Origin: Methanomethylovorans sp041447285
GTDB lineage: Archaea > Halobacteriota > Methanosarcinia > Methanosarcinales > Methanosarcinaceae
Direction: 5' to 3'
Assembly (NCBI RefSeq): GCF_041447285.1
Contig: NZ_JBGMEB010000016.1
Span: 1 to 64,000, forward strand
Length of the DNA stretch: 64,000 nt
Positions 53,075 to 62,019 of this stretch are shown piece after piece (position 1 is the stretch's first letter; each line of letters starts with the position of its first letter). Under the pieces are notes generated by a model. It had not been told where the DNA came from, did not search any database, and worked only from the letters and a program-made list of their open reading frames with translations. The translations under genes were made by a program, and so were the position numbers.

Positions 53075-53782
53075 ATGGCTATAAAAGCAGTTTTCTCACT
53101 GGAAAGTATTATCAAGGAATTGGAATCCCTCTCAAATCCCTCTTCCCTTGAGGGCATGGCAAGGTTTGGTATCACTCCCGGCAGAGCCTATGGTATTTCT
53201 ATTCCCAAACTTCGGAGGATGGCAAAGTGCATAGGTAAAGACCACGATCTTGCAGTCAGCCTGTGGGCTCATGGATATCGTGAACCCCAAATTCTTGCAA
53301 GCATGGTGGATGATGTGCTATATGTTACTGAAGAGCAGATAGAGCAATGGGTGAGTGAATTTGATTATTGGGAGATATGTGAACAGTGTTGCATGAACTT
53401 GTTCGAAGATACGCCATGCGCTTATGAAAAAGCTGTACAGTGGAGCAGAAAGGAAGAAGAGTTCGTAAAACGGGCGGGTTTTGTGCTCATGGCACGTCTT
53501 GCTGTGAGTGACAAGAAGGCCGCAGATGAAAATTTTATTGCTTTTTTCCCTATGATCAAAGAAGGGGCATTAGATAAGAGGAACTTTGTGAAAAAGGCTG
53601 TTAAATGGGCTCTGCGCCAGATCGGCAAGCGCAATCTTTCGCTGAATGCTCGGGCAATAGAACAGGCTGAAGAATTGCAGCAGACAGGCAATACCAGTGC
53701 CAGATGGGTGGCAGCAGATGCCATCCGCGAGCTTACTGGAGAAAAAGTGCAGCAAAAACTGAAATCAAAAAAGGCAAAGTGA
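53075..53782 (+). CDS. AlkD-like DNA alkylation repair protein
   Basis: A 235-residue HEAT-like all-helical protein with the AlkD family pattern: YGISIPKLRRMAK, HGYREPQILASMV, FDYWEICEQCC, KRAGFVLMARLAV, DKRNFVKKAVKWALRQIGKRN and SARWVAADAIREL. Members excise alkylated bases or bind damaged DNA. GAGGAG in the kdpD end lies just before its start, so it is probably co-transcribed with kdp. Confidence 0.85.
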   Translation: MAIKAVFSLESIIKELESLSNPSSLEGMARFGITPGRAYGISIPKLRRMAKCIGKDHDLAVSLWAHGYREPQILASMVDDVLYVTEEQIEQWVSEFDYWEICEQCCMNLFEDTPCAYEKAVQWSRKEEEFVKRAGFVLMARLAVSDKKAADENFIAFFPMIKEGALDKRNFVKKAVKWALRQIGKRNLSLNARAIEQAEELQQTGNTSARWVAADAIRELTGEKVQQKLKSKKAK

Positions 53783-53851
53783 GTTTTGCATTTTCTTGGT
53801 TTGTATCTTTCCTTCAAAAATAAGAAGATATCCTCTATTACCTTGGATTAA

Positions 53852-54295
53852 TCATTCAGTAAAGCCCTTTATTTGCATTTTCTCAGCATCCCTGAATAGT
53901 GCCATCCCTGTTTTCATTCTTTTGAAGTTCAGGGTTTCATAGAATCCCTCTTTACCTGGGGAAGCATATAATATGAAGTTACATTGTGGAATGCTTTTTA
54001 GAATGCTACTGACAATAATTCTGCCCAAGCCTTTGCCTTGATATGCCTGCGATACTGCTACATCGTATATCGCTGCCTGGTATGCATAATCTGAAATTGC
54101 ACGACCAAAGCCGATAAGTTCATCGTCGTCATATACAAATAAAACTACGCAGCTGTTCTCAAATGCAATTTTATGTACCTTGCCTTCAAAATGTGCCATA
54201 TCAACACTTTCCAAAATTGAAGATACACAATCCCAATCCACATTTGAACAATCGTACTGCAATCTTATAGTCATATCTCTGTCTCTATTTCTCAT
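53852..54295 (-). CDS. GNAT-family N-acetyltransferase
   Basis: A 147-residue acetyltransferase with the acetyl-CoA motif QAYQGKGLGRIIVSSILKS and the preceding AIYDVAVS strand; a late KEGFYETLNFKRMKTGM region forms the substrate end. The acceptor substrate is unknown. Start could be GTG 54301, ATG 54295 or ATG 54274; GTGATT before 54295 resembles a ribosome binding site. It follows the permease gene at 54305 in the same direction by a few bases. Confidence 0.87.
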   Translation of the reverse strand: MRNRDRDMTIRLQYDCSNVDWDCVSSILESVDMAHFEGKVHKIAFENSCVVLFVYDDDELIGFGRAISDYAYQAAIYDVAVSQAYQGKGLGRIIVSSILKSIPQCNFILYASPGKEGFYETLNFKRMKTGMALFRDAEKMQIKGFTE

Positions 54296-54304
54296 AATCA
54301 CATT

Positions 54305-55438
54305 TTATTCATGTCTCAGTGCATCCAGTGGCCTCATCTGGGCAGCTTTCCAGGCAGGATATACTCCTCCTGCAACACCTGTCAGTATGCCAAATCCAAT
54401 TCCCAATATGATATAAGCGATGCTTGATGGTGCGAACAGGTATGATGCCTCCTTCATTATAAGGACAGTTATCAAAAATCCGCCTCCAAAACTCAATATT
54501 CCTCCTATGAGGCTTGCAGCCGTTCCTAAGAACAGGGCTTCCAGCAGGAACATCTTAAGCACATCTTTTCTTGAGGCTCCTACTGCTTTCATTATTCCGA
54601 TTTCACGGGTGCGCTCCATGGTGGACATGAGCATCACATTAAGAATGCTGACTCCTGCTACTAGAAGGGAAATAGAGCTTATTCCCATAAGGAACAGTGA
54701 AATGTACCTGGAGATCTCATTAATACTGTCAAGGATACTGTTAGTTGCAAGTACGAACACTTCTTCGTCTTTCTTGTTGAGCCTGTCTTCAAGGTTAGTT
54801 TTAACGATGTCTATCTCGTTTATATCCTCAACCTGGATTATCACATTAGTATAACCTTCATCTGTGTCCTCGTAGATTCGTGTAAACATTTGGGGATCCA
54901 TAAAAACAGCACTATCAGCGCTGACATCAAAACCTATGCCACGCTCCTTGAGAATTCCTATTACCCTGAACTTTGCATCTTCTACAGTTATTTTTCCTCC
55001 GATGTTTACTCCAAGATCTTCTGCAATTTGTGATCCGATCACGCAATCTGAAGAACCTCGCTTGTACATACGCCCGTTTTCTATCTCCACAAGGTTGAGA
55101 AGATCCTCACTTTCTATCCCATATACAGTTGCATAGGTTTCTTCATTCTTGTATTCTGTTTTTGAACCGCTTGAGTAAACGGGTATAAGGTTCTCTATAC
55201 CTGCAACTTTCTGCATCTTATCCACTTGCTTTTCAGTGATTGCAGTGTCACCAAATCCAGGGTAGACTATAAGTTCGTTGCCGACATCACCCAGAGAATC
55301 TGATACTGACATCTTCAGGCTGTTACCAAGTATTCCCATGGAAGAAATTGCAATTACTCCTATGATTATACCCACAGCTGCAAGGACGGTGCGTGCCATA
55401 TGCCTTTTTAGATTTCTTTTTGCAAGTTCAGCGTACAT
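54305..55438 (-). CDS. MacB/FtsX-type ABC transporter permease
   Basis: A 377-residue permease starting MYAELAKRNLKRHMARTV. TM1 (VLAAVGIIIGVIAISSMGIL) is followed by a large exterior MacB-PCD domain and three C-terminal helices with TMERTREIGIMKAVGASRKD and the ending MRPLDALRHE. Such permeases work with LolD-like ATPases on lipoprotein, drug or protein export. The frame can be read to 55480 (GTG) but ATG 55438 fits the family start. The ATPase gene lies directly upstream. Confidence 0.92.
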   Translation of the reverse strand: MYAELAKRNLKRHMARTVLAAVGIIIGVIAISSMGILGNSLKMSVSDSLGDVGNELIVYPGFGDTAITEKQVDKMQKVAGIENLIPVYSSGSKTEYKNEETYATVYGIESEDLLNLVEIENGRMYKRGSSDCVIGSQIAEDLGVNIGGKITVEDAKFRVIGILKERGIGFDVSADSAVFMDPQMFTRIYEDTDEGYTNVIIQVEDINEIDIVKTNLEDRLNKKDEEVFVLATNSILDSINEISRYISLFLMGISSISLLVAGVSILNVMLMSTMERTREIGIMKAVGASRKDVLKMFLLEALFLGTAASLIGGILSFGGGFLITVLIMKEASYLFAPSSIAYIILGIGFGILTGVAGGVYPAWKAAQMRPLDALRHE

Positions 55439-55454
55439 ATTACGTTTGAAATAC

Positions 55455-56141
55455 TTACTCTGAAGTTTCAACGATCTCACCGTCCCTTATGACAACATTA
55501 GTGTTTGCATACGCTGCTATCTTTTGGTCGTGCGTGACCACAATAACTGTGGTTCCATGAGAATTCAGTTCTCTTAGAAGTTCCATCACGCTTTTCCCGG
55601 TCTTTGTATCCAGGTTGCCTGTGGGCTCATCGGCTAAGAGGATAGGCGGAGAATTAGCCAGTGCCCTGGCAATGGCAACTCTTTGCTGTTGTCCTCCTGA
55701 AAGTTCACTGGGTTTATGCTCGGCAAATTCAGGGCCAAGGTTTGCCCTTCTTAAAAATTCCATTGCCCTTTTACGGCGCTCTTGTTCCGGGATTCCGGTA
55801 AATATCATAGGCATTTCTACGTTCTCTACGGCAGTGAGAGTGGGTATCAGATTAAACTGCTGGAATATGAAACCAATATTGTTTCTACGTATTTCGGTAA
55901 GCTGGTCGTCATTGAGCAGAGATAGGTCTGTGCCATTGATCTTCACCGTACCTTCCGTAGGCTGATCAAGGCAGCCAATAAGGTTAAGCATTGTTGATTT
56001 CCCTGAGCCGGAAGAACCCATTATTGTCACAAAGTCGCCTCTTTCAATTGAAAGATTGACACCGTTAAGAGCATGTATTCGGCTTGCTCCCAGCTGGTAG
56101 ATCTTCTTCACACCAGTGAGCTGGACTATCGGACCTTGCAT
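55455..56141 (-). CDS. LolD/MacB-type ABC transporter ATPase
   Basis: A 228-residue ATPase: Walker A GSSGSGKSTMLN, LSGGQQQRVAIARALAN signature, LLADEPTGNLD Walker B and the VVTHDQKIAAY His switch. ATG 56141 has AAGGGG before it; the frame also opens at 56156, whose ATG overlaps the stop of the surface-protein gene. It pairs with the permease gene at 54305. Confidence 0.95.
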   Translation of the reverse strand: MQGPIVQLTGVKKIYQLGASRIHALNGVNLSIERGDFVTIMGSSGSGKSTMLNLIGCLDQPTEGTVKINGTDLSLLNDDQLTEIRRNNIGFIFQQFNLIPTLTAVENVEMPMIFTGIPEQERRKRAMEFLRRANLGPEFAEHKPSELSGGQQQRVAIARALANSPPILLADEPTGNLDTKTGKSVMELLRELNSHGTTVIVVTHDQKIAAYANTNVVIRDGEIVETSE

Positions 56142-56152
56142 GGATGCCCCTT

Positions 56153-57355
56153 TCATTCTGAGTTTTTATTTTTCTTCCAGGAATATACTATAATGCCAAT
56201 AACTGCAATACACACAACTGCAACAAGACCAATCATTATAAAAGACATTCCACCACTATCGCTGGATACAGGAACTGTTCTTTTTTGAACGGAAATGTTT
56301 TCTTTTATGTAAGCATAGGCATTGTTCGTATTTCTGAACTCTATTAACAAGGGTATTTCATCCACATTGCTTCCCTGTGTGGAAGCAGACAGTTCAAAAC
56401 TGCTGAAATCATCACTTTCCAGAGTGCCTACAAAATACTTTTCATAGGGCTGCACTGGCGTGACATTATCGGTTGCCATTACAGATATCATGACGTTCTT
56501 TGCATCTGTGGTCCCGAAGTTATTGATATCTCCTGCAATGCTGTACACGTTTCCGGCATTTTCTACTTCCAGGGCTGAGAGTATAAGTGCGGACTGATCC
56601 ACCACGTCTATACTGTAGTTAGTATCAGATGAAGTATGCAGATTGTCTCCATTGAAATAACTGGTAGAGAACTGCATTTCTTTATTTCCTCTAGTGGAAG
56701 CCATAGTGTTAAGGGTAAATGTTGCTGTGGATTTATTCCCTCCAGCGATGGTGCCTACAAATACATTAGCAGGAAAGAAACCAATATCATTCCCTTTAGG
56801 GGTGACAATAACGCCTGTAATATCATTGGGTCTTAGATTCACGACTTCCACATTTATTGTAGAATATTCCCTCATAAGAGTCGGAGGCATATCAGACACA
56901 ATTATCTTCAAGTCTCTGTCATCAACTTTTACAGGTATCCGGTAGTTGAGATTATACATGTCACTGCCGCCCACGACTTCCAATTCCAGAAAATGCATAC
57001 CGTTTGAAGCATTCTCATTCGCTTTTATGTTGAAAGTGAGTCTGATGTAATCTCCGGGTCCCAATAATCCTACATCAGTCTGAATTCCATCCAGAATTTT
57101 AATAGCCTTATTTCCTTCAAGAGCAGCACTTGCTATATAGGCATTCATATCGAATGTTTCGTCATCTTCCTGGACGTATACTTCTCCTGAAGCCATATTC
57201 CTAAGTTCAACAGTCACTGTTCCTGTATCTCCTGGCATTAATATTCCAGGATCAATTGAGTAATTCACTGTGATTGTAGGTCGGATCTCAGTATCAGCAC
57301 TTGCATACGGCAAAAAAAAAGCCAGTAGAACAGATAAAAGTATAATTGTTCTCAT
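56153..57355 (-). CDS. COG1361-type surface protein
   Basis: A 400-residue exported protein with a signal (LLSVLLAFFLPYASADT), CARDB-like beta modules (GTVTVELRNMASGEVYVQED, GNVYSIAGDINNFGTTDAKN), and a C-terminal membrane helix (MSFIMIGLVAVVCIAVIGIIVYSW) with a basic tail. It is encoded together with an ABC ATPase and permease, and may be the adaptor or exported partner. It is homologous to the protein at 59577. Confidence 0.85.
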   Translation of the reverse strand: MRTIILLSVLLAFFLPYASADTEIRPTITVNYSIDPGILMPGDTGTVTVELRNMASGEVYVQEDDETFDMNAYIASAALEGNKAIKILDGIQTDVGLLGPGDYIRLTFNIKANENASNGMHFLELEVVGGSDMYNLNYRIPVKVDDRDLKIIVSDMPPTLMREYSTINVEVVNLRPNDITGVIVTPKGNDIGFFPANVFVGTIAGGNKSTATFTLNTMASTRGNKEMQFSTSYFNGDNLHTSSDTNYSIDVVDQSALILSALEVENAGNVYSIAGDINNFGTTDAKNVMISVMATDNVTPVQPYEKYFVGTLESDDFSSFELSASTQGSNVDEIPLLIEFRNTNNAYAYIKENISVQKRTVPVSSDSGGMSFIMIGLVAVVCIAVIGIIVYSWKKNKNSE

Positions 57356-57378
57356 GGATATCAGTTTTCTTTATTTGA

Positions 57379-58002
57379 TTAACTTAATGCGTGATACAAA
57401 TTATATACCGTATAGATCAGATAGAGTCCTATTGGTATTCCTACGGTGATGATGGCATTTTTCACTGTAAGATTTCTGGAATGCATCATCGCGAATACCC
57501 ATATGTTTGCACTCCACAATGTTAGAATTATGCCTATGATACTGGAAGCCATTATATAAGGATCAGAGAGCAAGGTTTTTTCAAGAATTGTTGGATCAGT
57601 TATGGAAAAATCGAGTGAAGAATAAGCTCTGCTTGTCAGTATAAGGCTTATCAAAGAACCAAGTATTGAAGGCAGGAATCCGTAGGCAACAAACTCAAGA
57701 ACTCGTTTGAAATTGCCCTGTCCGCTAAAAATCATTGAGATAAGGTAGAAGATTCCGCCGTATATCACCCACATTATGAATACAACTATAATAACAAATA
57801 TTGCCCCAATAATTGCACCTATCTGTACAAAAGTTGCAGCATCACCTTGCAGGCTTCCTACTATGGTGTTTGCTATTATATAGGCACTGATAGCTGATAT
57901 TATAGCCATTATTCCAACAATCATAATTGGCGGCTTAAAATCAGCTTCTTGTTTCATTTTATTCTCAAAGAATTCACCAGGGTTTGTAAGAACTTCTAGC
58001 AT
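57379..58002 (-). CDS. Yip1-domain membrane protein 1
   Basis: A 207-residue protein with five or so membrane helices of the Yip1/DUF type: MLEVLTNPGEFFENKMKQE start, then a long helix, FVAYGFLPSILGSLI, and WSANIWVFAMMHSRNLTVKNA near the end. Start at ATG 58002 with AAGTGA upstream. It is a tandem duplicate of the gene at 58073. Yip1 proteins are linked to membrane trafficking in eukaryotes; the archaeal role is unknown. Confidence 0.85.
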   Translation of the reverse strand: MLEVLTNPGEFFENKMKQEADFKPPIMIVGIMAIISAISAYIIANTIVGSLQGDAATFVQIGAIIGAIFVIIVVFIMWVIYGGIFYLISMIFSGQGNFKRVLEFVAYGFLPSILGSLISLILTSRAYSSLDFSITDPTILEKTLLSDPYIMASSIIGIILTLWSANIWVFAMMHSRNLTVKNAIITVGIPIGLYLIYTVYNLYHALS

Positions 58003-58072
58003 AATTTCACTTCTCATACGTACGAATATTATGTTAAATGCATTTGAAATACTATACTTCTATATTTCTTTC

Positions 58073-58705
58073 TTACGGCAGACTTAATACTTGATACAAT
58101 GAATTTAGCATATATATTAGGTAAATTATTATTGGTACTCCCACGGTTATCAAAGCATTCTTAACTGAAAGATTTCTGGAATGTATCATCGCAAATACCC
58201 ATATATTTGCACTCCATAGGCTCAGAATAATGCTAATGATATTAGATGCAATTACGTAAGGATTTGAGAGCATAACTGCTTCTATTGACTGTAGATCACT
58301 TGTTGAAAAATCTACAAATAAAGACATGCAGATCATTAGTACAAGATTAATGGATGAACTCAATATTAATGGCAAAAATCCATACGCTACAAACTCAAGT
58401 ATTCTTTTGAAATCTCCCTTGCCTGAAAAAAGTAACGATAAAATATAGAACATACTACTGATTGCCACCCACCCAATGGCAACAGTCAACATTATAGCTA
58501 CTAGGCCCAATGCTATTATGGTTTGCTGAGCGTTTCGGGGCATACCGTTAAATAGAATATTCATCATTTCTTCCATCAAGATAAAAGCAGTTATCACAGT
58601 CAGAAGCGACAGTGCACTAATGATGGCGTAAGGCGGTTTTAAGTCTATTTCTTCTTTAAGTTTCTTCTCAAAGAAGTTACCTGGATTAGTAAGAACTTCC
58701 AGCAT
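58073..58705 (-). CDS. Yip1-domain membrane protein 2
   Basis: A 210-residue paralogue of the neighbouring Yip1 protein, sharing MLEVLTNPGNFFEKKLKEE, FVAYGFLPLILSS and SANIWVFAMIHSRNLSVKNA. GTGGAG precedes the ATG. Promoter elements lie in the 150 bases to the divergent ABC ATPase gene. It is the first gene of the leftward ABC module. Confidence 0.88.
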   Translation of the reverse strand: MLEVLTNPGNFFEKKLKEEIDLKPPYAIISALSLLTVITAFILMEEMMNILFNGMPRNAQQTIIALGLVAIMLTVAIGWVAISSMFYILSLLFSGKGDFKRILEFVAYGFLPLILSSSINLVLMICMSLFVDFSTSDLQSIEAVMLSNPYVIASNIISIILSLWSANIWVFAMIHSRNLSVKNALITVGVPIIIYLIYMLNSLYQVLSLP

Positions 58706-58857
58706 TATTTACTCCACTCTATATAAAATAGTTTCATATAATAAAGATGTCGCTTTAAATAAATTTGTTTAATCCGGTTTATTCCAACCTTTTTCCAAGA
58801 ATATATATGTCCCTTTCTTCTTATATCTGAATACCAAATTTCTATGGGGCCGAGATT

Positions 58858-59553
58858 TTGGATCGTAATAAATTGGAAATTGTTTCTCCTATTATTGAAT
58901 TGAGGGACCTGTGTAAAAGTTACTGGGCAGGTAACCTGGAGATCAATATACTTAAAAGTATCAATCTTAAAGTTTATCCCGGTGAGTTCCTGGCCATAAT
59001 GGGTCCTTCCGGGTCCGGGAAAAGCACTCTCATGAACATGATAGGCTGTCTTGATAGACCCACCTGCGGTCAGGTGATCCTCATGGGTCAGGATATAAAT
59101 ACAATTACGGACTCAGAACTTGCAAGGTTAAGGGGCCTTGAGATTGGTTTTGTGTTCCAGAACTTTAATCTTGTACCTAGATTGTCTGCAATCCAGAATA
59201 TTATGCTTCCTACCTATGCTAATGTAAAAAATGGTGTCGAACCGAACAAAAGGGCTAATGAACTTGTCAAGCTGATGGGGCTTGAAGACCGGTTTAATAA
59301 TCGTCCTTCCCAGCTATCCGGAGGACAGCAACAGCGTGTGGCTATAGCTCGGGCCCTTATTAATGATCCTTCAATTATCCTGGCGGATGAACCTACGGGG
59401 AACCTTGATAGCAAGACAGGAACGGAAATTATGGATCTTTTCAGGGAACTTAATAATAAAGGAAGAACTATAATTATGATCACTCATGATGCTGGTCTTG
59501 CAAGCTATGCTGACAGAGTGGTACATCTGAAGGATGGGATACTTAATAGTTAG
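58858..59553 (+). CDS. LolD/MacB-type ABC transporter ATPase 2
   Basis: A 231-residue ATPase with Walker A GPSGSGKSTLMN, signature LSGGQQQRVAIARALIN, Walker B ILADEPTGNLD and ITHDAGLASYAD. The start is TTG 58858. It heads the rightward ABC module, divergent from the Yip1 genes, and pairs with the two permeases at 60794 and 62020. Confidence 0.95.
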   Translation: MDRNKLEIVSPIIELRDLCKSYWAGNLEINILKSINLKVYPGEFLAIMGPSGSGKSTLMNMIGCLDRPTCGQVILMGQDINTITDSELARLRGLEIGFVFQNFNLVPRLSAIQNIMLPTYANVKNGVEPNKRANELVKLMGLEDRFNNRPSQLSGGQQQRVAIARALINDPSIILADEPTGNLDSKTGTEIMDLFRELNNKGRTIIMITHDAGLASYADRVVHLKDGILNS

Positions 59554-59576
59554 GCGGTGGTATTATCAGAACGATT

Positions 59577-60785
59577 TTGAAGTATTTTTGCTCAATCTTG
59601 ATTTTATGCATTCTTTCAATGGGACCCGTATCTGCAGAGGCAGGTTCTGCTTTGAAGGTCAGTGTTCTTAAATATGAACCTGTACCTGCAGAGATCGGTC
59701 AATATGTCGATGTCTGGATTAAAGTAGAGAACACAGGTTCAGGTAAATCCGAAGACCTTTCCCTAAAAATGGTCCCTGAGTATCCTTTGTCTCTTGATTC
59801 TGAATCAAACGCCATTGAAAACATTGGTATTCTAGGACCTGAAAGTGCGGCAGTACATAAATACAGGCTTTTTGTGGATGAAAATGCAAAACAAGGTGTT
59901 GCTTCTTTTGATGTACAGTACCAGAAAGAAAAAAATGGTGCTTGGGTAGAAGAAACATTCGAGCTAACTATAGGTTCTGCGACTTATGAAAGCAAAGGTA
60001 ATGTTCAGCTGGAAGGCGATCCCTCAAAAGATCCGGAAGTTTTCATGCCAGGAGACACTGGAAATATTGCATTTACTCTTAAAAACAGTGCAACTGCATA
60101 CTCTGTGAGTATTGATGGAGAGGATTTTGACACAAATGCCCGGGTGCAATCTGCTACTCTTAAAGGAGTTGACGGGATAACAGTGGTAACTGACACATAC
60201 TATGGCAATGGCATTTTAGGTCCAGGCGAATCCATGACCCTTACCTACAACATAGAAGTTGATGAGAATATATCGGATGGTACTTACTATCTTGATTTTT
60301 CAACAATAGGAAGCTCCCACTCCTATAATACCAACTGGCGTATCCCTTTGAAGGTTGACTCTTCATCAGTACGCATTGTTCCTTCCAAACCTCTTAAACT
60401 GGAAAATGGGAAAGGAACTCTGGAGTTCGATGTAGCTAATATCCATCCGAACAGCTTATCATCTGTAAGCGTCAAGCTGGAAGCGGATGGTGTGGTTTTC
60501 TCCCCTGCTGAATATTTCGTAGGCTCCATGGACCCGGATGAACTCTTCACTATACAGATCTATGGTGAGGCAGAATCTTCCGATGATACTTCGCCTAAGA
60601 AAGTCAAGATCACTACTAACTACAGGAATGGCCTTAATGAGCATGAAGAGGTTATCGATGTAAAGGACTTGCAACTGGTAACTGTTGACGAATCCAGTGG
60701 TTTCAGTTCTGTGTTCGTACTGGTTCTTGTTGCCATCATTGCAGGTGCCGGATACTTCATGTATAAACGCAGAAAACAAAAGTGA
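59577..60785 (+). CDS. COG1361-type surface protein 2
   Basis: A 402-residue secreted protein from TTG 59577: signal FCSILILCILSMGPVSAEAG, CARDB modules with VDVWIKVENTGSGKSEDLSL, DTGNIAFTLKNSATAYSVS and FDVANIHPNSLSSVSV, and a C-terminal anchor (VFVLVLVAIIAGAGYFMYKRR). It lies between the ABC ATPase and permease genes, mirroring the arrangement on the other side, and is homologous to the protein at 56153. Confidence 0.87.
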   Translation: MKYFCSILILCILSMGPVSAEAGSALKVSVLKYEPVPAEIGQYVDVWIKVENTGSGKSEDLSLKMVPEYPLSLDSESNAIENIGILGPESAAVHKYRLFVDENAKQGVASFDVQYQKEKNGAWVEETFELTIGSATYESKGNVQLEGDPSKDPEVFMPGDTGNIAFTLKNSATAYSVSIDGEDFDTNARVQSATLKGVDGITVVTDTYYGNGILGPGESMTLTYNIEVDENISDGTYYLDFSTIGSSHSYNTNWRIPLKVDSSSVRIVPSKPLKLENGKGTLEFDVANIHPNSLSSVSVKLEADGVVFSPAEYFVGSMDPDELFTIQIYGEAESSDDTSPKKVKITTNYRNGLNEHEEVIDVKDLQLVTVDESSGFSSVFVLVLVAIIAGAGYFMYKRRKQK

Positions 60786-60793
60786 GGCAGTAA

Positions 60794-62008
60794 ATGATAA
60801 GCCTCAGGAGATCTATTGATATCTCGATAGGCAGTATCACAAGTTCAAAGATGAGATCTGCCTTGACTACTTTAGGGATCATTATCGGTGTAGCTGCTGT
60901 GATCGCTAATGTATCCCTTGGCGCGAGCTTCAATCAGTTCTTCAATGATGAGATAGGTGCTGTAGGTTCCAATTTCATTGTTATCTACAGCCAAGGCGTG
61001 AATGTCTTTTTTGATAAAGAGCTTGATGTGATCAAAAATACTCCTGGGGTTGTAGGTGTTTCCCCAATTAACCAGCAGATGGCCAAAGTTACTTATCTCT
61101 CTACTTCCAGGCAGATCGATATACAGGGTGTTACAGAAGATTATGATGAAGTTTCCAATATAAAAATGGACGCAGGAACTTTCCTTACTGATAAGGACCA
61201 GTATGTAGCGGTGCTAGGATCTGAGGTTGCTTACGAGAAATTCGATAAGAAGATATCTGTGAAAAATCCCATTGACATCACATTCAGAAGAGAGGATGGA
61301 GGTATAGTTACCCAAAGGTTCATCGTAAAAGGAATCATACAGGATCCAAATACTGCTTTTGTGCAAACGGGTGTGGAACCAGAGATCCGGGTCTTCATCC
61401 CAATATCCACCATGAATCAGATTCTTGGAACAGATGATTATGGTGGTTTCTTTATAAAGGCTTCAAGTCTGGATGTAGTGCGCGAGACTGCCGATGAGAT
61501 AGATGAGCGTCTGGCAAGGAATTTAGGCGTACCATCAAGAGAACTCGAAAACGATGATACAAAACCCTATGTTATGTTCGATCAACTGGATGCTCTGGAG
61601 CAGACAGATCAGGTTTCTACAGGTCTTACCTCTTTATTGACTTCTGTAGCACTGATATCTCTTATAGTGGGTTCTATCGGTATAATGAACATCATGCTGG
61701 TGACGGTAACCGAAAGAACGAGGGAGATAGGGCTTATGAAGTCTCTTGGATATACAACAAGAGACATACTTACTCTTTTTCTTATAGAATCCACAGTCCT
61801 CAGTCTGATTGGAGGTATATGCGGCACGGTTCTGGGTATTGGTGTAGCGTTTATTGCTAACTATTTCCTTGATCTGCCAAATGTATTTCCGGTGAACCAG
61901 ATAGCCACTGGCTTTATTGTATCCATTTTAGTAGGTCTGACAGCGGGCATCTATCCGGCCAATAAGGCAGCAAGGATGGATCCAGTGGAGGCTTTCAGAC
62001 ATGAATGA
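60794..62008 (+). CDS. MacB/FtsX-type permease, tandem copy 1
   Basis: A 404-residue permease: TM1 (SALTTLGIIIGVAAVIANVS), exterior domain with VKNPIDITFRREDGG, then three helices with VTERTREIGLMKSLGYTTRD and the ending KAARMDPVEAFRHE. It is about half identical to the next gene over its full length, pointing to a local duplication. The pair may form a heterodimeric permease with the ATPase at 58858. Confidence 0.94.
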   Translation: MISLRRSIDISIGSITSSKMRSALTTLGIIIGVAAVIANVSLGASFNQFFNDEIGAVGSNFIVIYSQGVNVFFDKELDVIKNTPGVVGVSPINQQMAKVTYLSTSRQIDIQGVTEDYDEVSNIKMDAGTFLTDKDQYVAVLGSEVAYEKFDKKISVKNPIDITFRREDGGIVTQRFIVKGIIQDPNTAFVQTGVEPEIRVFIPISTMNQILGTDDYGGFFIKASSLDVVRETADEIDERLARNLGVPSRELENDDTKPYVMFDQLDALEQTDQVSTGLTSLLTSVALISLIVGSIGIMNIMLVTVTERTREIGLMKSLGYTTRDILTLFLIESTVLSLIGGICGTVLGIGVAFIANYFLDLPNVFPVNQIATGFIVSILVGLTAGIYPANKAARMDPVEAFRHE

Positions 62009-62019
62009 GGTGGTCTTGA

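Noticed and set aside
55455..59553. ABC ATPases as possible pstB
   Set aside because: Both are LolD/MacB-type with MacB permeases and surface proteins beside them, 40 kb from pst.
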